A DNA stretch of 37,397 nucleotides, taken from NCBI GenBank assembly GCA_000969725.1, contig JXSR01S029004.1. One strand, given 5' to 3'. The notes below the pieces were generated by a model, which saw nothing but the letters and a program-made list of their open reading frames with translations, had not been told where the DNA came from and ran no database searches. Made by a program: the position numbers and the translations under genes. Source of the stretch: Ophiothrix spiculata (lineage: Eukaryota; Echinodermata; Ophiuroidea; Amphilepidida; Ophiotrichidae). Positions 34,698 through 37,397 of the stretch are shown piece after piece. The first letter of the stretch is position 1; every line of letters starts with the position of its first letter.

Positions 34698-34769
34698 GAA
34701 GCGCGTTAGTGTAGCGGTATTTCCCTCGCTTTGCACCGATGAGGTCCCGGGTTCAAGTCCCGCCGCTTT
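34698..34769 (+). other. tRNA-like head with pol III A and B boxes
   Basis: A box TAGTGTAGCGG (34,707-34,717) and B box GGTTCAAGTCC (34,750-34,760) are both near consensus. GAAGCG (34,698) pairs with CGCTTT (34,764-34,769) as a six-pair acceptor stem. GCTTTGCACCGATGAGGTCC resembles the anticodon-to-variable part of tRNA-Ala(UGC). The anticodon stem is degenerate (CCTC with GAGG across a 13-base loop) and A-box spacing is long, so it is not a working tRNA gene. Confidence 0.8.
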
Positions 34770-34937
34770 ATGTGCATTTGGTTTTTCAGTCCATGCTCGC
34801 TTCCGCAGGTTTTTCTCCGGGTCCTCCAGTTTCCTCCTGTACTAAAACTGAATATTAAAGAAAGATCTAGGACCCCAATGGAAATAAGCTTCATTAGAAG
34901 CTTTCTTGGGTTATCCTTGGCTTTCAGCCTACATAAT

Positions 34938-34963
34938 TCTTTCTTTCTTTCTTTCTTTACCTT
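34938..34963 (+). repeat. (TTCT)n simple repeat, SINE tail
   Basis: About five TTCT/TTTC repeats ending the SINE. Confidence 0.85.
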
Positions 34964-35157
34964 CTTTTAAGTGGCCTTTATAATGATAGAGGCCCTGGCG
35001 CAATTTTTCTGCATCATTCAATACACTATTATACATTTATCTTTGAATCATGACTCAATATTTTTCTGCATCATGATTCAAGACACGTGTATCGACAATT
35101 GCGTCAAGCTCTTTCGTATGACTCAAAAGCTTTCGTCATGAATTGGGAACCGTTCCT

Positions 35158-37397
35158 AATCGGTGATCACACTGTACTAAATGTCCTAGAATGTTTTAAT
35201 GACAAAGGTAAAAGTATGTTTTTTCGAAAAGTTTGCGATCAATTCAAATACTGGGCTGAACAAAAAAAAAATGGGGGGTCCTCAAAAAACGTGTTTTAAA
35301 ATTAATGTTACACTTCAAAATGTAAATGACGCACGACCTTATTTGTCTGAATGACTTTTATCATTCTTAGTACTGATGAGTGATTTATTGTAGATGGTGG
35401 GAATGAAAAGGTTATACGCGATTTTGGAAAAAGAAGATGTAGATGGAAGATGTAAAGGTGATCTATCACTGTAATTTAGCAATATTAAGCAACTTCCTCG
35501 TATCATAAAGTAATGCCAGTTTTGAATTGGGTAACTCTGATATATTTTCTCTAATTACAAAATGCGTACCAGTTAATACTTGGTCAGTGAAATAAAATAA
35601 TGCAGATATTATAGTAGCTCGAAAGTGTAACAAAATGTTAAAGTCATACGCTCAGATGAAAACAAATGGTAATTGAACGATTAAGAATGGTGAAGGATAA
35701 TAAACATGACGAATCACACAATAAAGAAATAAACGCCCACAGAACCACGGCCTTAAATATGGTTGATCATAGTCGATCACATGCTGGTGACCATGAGCAA
35801 ATAAGTCAAACTCAACTAAAAACTCAAATCTAAATTTACAAAAACACTAGAAATCGTTATCTTGACAGCTAAGTGAAAAACCTTGCTCCAGTAATCACGA
35901 TTTGATTTAATGAAGCGAACACATTTTAAATGATTTACTTAAGTCAGAGAAGGCCTTGCGTCACAAATAGGTCCCTCAAATAACATGGATCTTATACATA
36001 TTACCCTAAAAATTTGTAGAAAACATGCATTTTTGCTAAAACGTCTTTACGTATTTGGGAAAATTTGGTATCACATCAAAGGTCTATTAATGTACAAAAA
36101 GTGAACTTCTCATGATTTTAATTAATGAAGTTATACCTGAAAAAGCAATTAGGGAACACGATGGATCGGGTGAAGGCGGCGACGGTGGAGGCGGCGCGCA
36201 TAGGATTACATGCAAAAGTGGACGAAAGTTATGATTTATAAACACATGTATTGTTAAAAATAAAAATGCTGGGATCATAATTTTTTGAATATACTTCAAT
36301 GAGATATGTATTATGCTAAAGCATGTATCGAATATTGACATGTCTCAGCGGTATCAGGTATATTATTCCTAATCTACGGCTACTCTGAAAGGAAGTACTA
36401 ACACGAACGAAGTCATTTGTAATCACTTTAGTTAATTCAGTGCATCTCACTGAAAACGGGACACAATACCTACGGTCGAATTTCATGACCGACTTCATCT
36501 CGTAAAAATAAATTATGTTTGATGCTTCAAAGATCTCGGCTAACAATCTTATTAAAATATGGGTTACACTGATTTTGAAATGAATATAAAAAATTATATG
36601 GGTTATTTGAGATGTGGGAATAGAATTGACACAAAAGTTATCATTTTTTCTGATCTCAAAGATGAAGCATAATTTGTCGCTTGTTATTTATTATGGAGTG
36701 AAATTTTATTTCTGATTTGATACTCGTTACGAGTACGATACATTATATTACAACCATACGTCTCATCCGTGGGTTTTTCTTCTGAACTGTAATGAAGATA
36801 TCGTTTCACACTATCCATTGTTATTTTAATATAATATTGTCCCAATATTTTTAATTTGAAACAATTTTTTTAACTATTTCTCTGACATAGAATGTCTTTG
36901 TCTCATAGTGGCCACCTATTACAGGCATCTAATTAGATGAACTTGCCTTTAATACCTACGTGGGTAACATTTCTGAACTTGGAACACTTAATATGAAGAA
37001 GTTCAATAATTATTCTCGTTGAAATTAGCGTAAGGATTTTCAACACAACATAGATGTGACTGAATGACAACGTGCATGACTATAAATCTTTTCACTTTTA
37101 ATAAAAACCCTAAATTTTGGTAATGATTAAACATCGATTTATAGAAACCATACTTAGATAGAGAACTCATATCATTCTTTGAAGGTGGACTAATGCCAAT
37201 TAAACGTCTTGCAACATGAAGTAAAATACAGGCTTTGCTTACACTATATTCATGATATTGACTATGACTATCCCTACACATTAATTCCGTCTGGTTCCAA
37301 AGTGATCAGCGTCATTAGATATGTATTATTTTTGATATAATCTAAGTCCAGTGACCTGCAAATATAAACCCATGAAATTTCACAATGACTTTAATCA
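35158..37397 (+). other. Unit 3 distal segment, no gene seen
   Basis: 35,158-35,345 is the empty-site paralogue of 15,211-16,180 (see the TTAA element), and 37,280-37,397 matches 18,880-19,010. In between is AT-rich DNA without recognisable genes. The 70-codon frame 35,087-35,299 begins in the foldback arm and is not kept in unit 1. A short GC-rich patch at about 36,165-36,200 (GGCGGCGACGGTGGAGGCGG) stands out; the small frames through it on both strands have no recognisable domain. Confidence 0.5.

Larger units (their letters stand above)
34687..34972 (+). mobile_element. tRNA-derived SINE
   Basis: A tRNA-like head (34,698-34,769) is followed by a GC-richer body with TCCGCAGGTTTTTCTCCGGG and TCCTCCAGTTTCCTCC, then an AT-rich part and a (TTCT)n tail at about 34,938-34,963. 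The head has both internal pol III promoter boxes. This order of head, body and simple repeat defines a SINE. The body motif is shared by many animal SINE/LINE families; I do not assign one. It sits inside the foldback element, so it inserted after, or travelled with, that element. Confidence 0.85.
34574..35157. mobile_element. Foldback (long-TIR) element containing a SINE
   Basis: The left arm (34,574-34,676) and right arm (35,050-35,157) are inverted. AATTCATGACG, CATACGAAAG.GCTTGACGCA and TTGA(G/A)TCATGA.GC occur in order from each end. Arms are about 100 bp and imperfect. Unit 1 is empty here: 15,205-15,230 (GTGTTGAAAATCACAGATCA) corresponds to the left flank GTGTCGATAAG joined to the right flank AATCGGTGATCA. 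The centre holds the tRNA-derived SINE plus two TTTTTCTGCATCAT words. No transposase is encoded and no clean target duplication was found. Confidence 0.75.
27776..37397 (+). repeat. Unit 3 of the repeated genomic block (runs off the right edge)
   Basis: Positions 27,776-28,080 match 21,838-22,200. After that 28,400-28,920, 29,000-29,530, 29,620-30,400 and 30,620-30,975 follow units 1 and 2 in order. From 32,203 onward it matches the distal part of unit 1 (13,641-16,200 and 18,880-19,010), which unit 2 lacks. The 31,000-32,200 section has no clear partner. Confidence 0.75.

Noticed and set aside
34698-34769. A functional tRNA-Ala gene
   Set aside because: The anticodon stem is degenerate and A-box spacing is off, and the sequence continues into a SINE body and simple-repeat tail.
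35087-35299. A 70-codon plus-strand frame
   Set aside because: It starts within the inverted arm of the foldback element and crosses its end; the unit 1 paralogue has no matching frame.
36087-36341. An 84-codon minus-strand frame with a proline-rich stretch
   Set aside because: The proline run is just the complement of the GC-rich patch; no domain, splice context or paralogue supports it.
1-37397. CRISPR array, prophage, operon or other prokaryotic system
   Set aside because: There is no regular spacer-repeat array, no ribosome-binding-site-led genes and no long frames; LINE, SINE and splice signals mark a eukaryotic genome.

Overview
This window looks like intergenic or intronic DNA from an animal, most likely a marine invertebrate. 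It is very AT-rich, has no long open reading frames, and carries a non-LTR retrotransposon reverse-transcriptase fragment, a tRNA-derived SINE, several short terminal-inverted-repeat (TIR) transposons, consensus spliceosomal signals and a 150-N assembly gap. I cannot name the species. I see no operons, bacterial genes, CRISPR arrays or rRNA.

Layout. A 5'-truncated LINE fragment opens the window on the minus strand (1-296). The rest is built largely from one ancestral sequence block present three times in direct orientation: unit 1 (about 297-21,600), unit 2 (about 21,600-27,775, shortened) and unit 3 (about 27,776 to the right edge). Unit 1 is enlarged by an imperfect inverted repeat several kb long (left arm 1,827-4,126, right arm 5,500-9,476). 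Each arm abuts a direct copy of a 1.3-kb segment (4,119-5,424 and 9,468-10,752). Because the units are paralogues, they provide natural empty sites, and these confirm or support the limits of five insertions: a long-TIR element (6,907-7,953), a 450-bp MITE (11,453-11,902), a TTAA-flanked element (15,246-15,951), a retroposon tail (about 30,466-30,622) and a foldback element (about 34,574-35,157). The foldback element itself contains a tRNA-derived SINE.

Coding potential. The only credible host coding sequence is a 148-codon open exon at 34,002-34,448 (+). It has a branch-point-like motif, a pyrimidine tract and an AG acceptor in front, two hydrophobic helices and a basic tail. It may be the last exon of a multi-pass membrane protein, possibly TM6-TM7 of a rhodopsin-type receptor, though that is only an inference. 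A broken copy lies just upstream (33,660-33,990) and a more decayed one in unit 1 (13,840-15,200), so the repeated block once carried a small membrane-protein gene family. A 475-bp tandem array (32,203-33,480) precedes the exon.

Other structures worth attention are a near-perfect 83-bp hairpin (18,161-18,525), near-identical sequence on both sides of the N gap (possible assembly artefact), and short islands conserved in all units that are not coding. Homology limits were set by eye and may be off by tens of bases where sequences decay.
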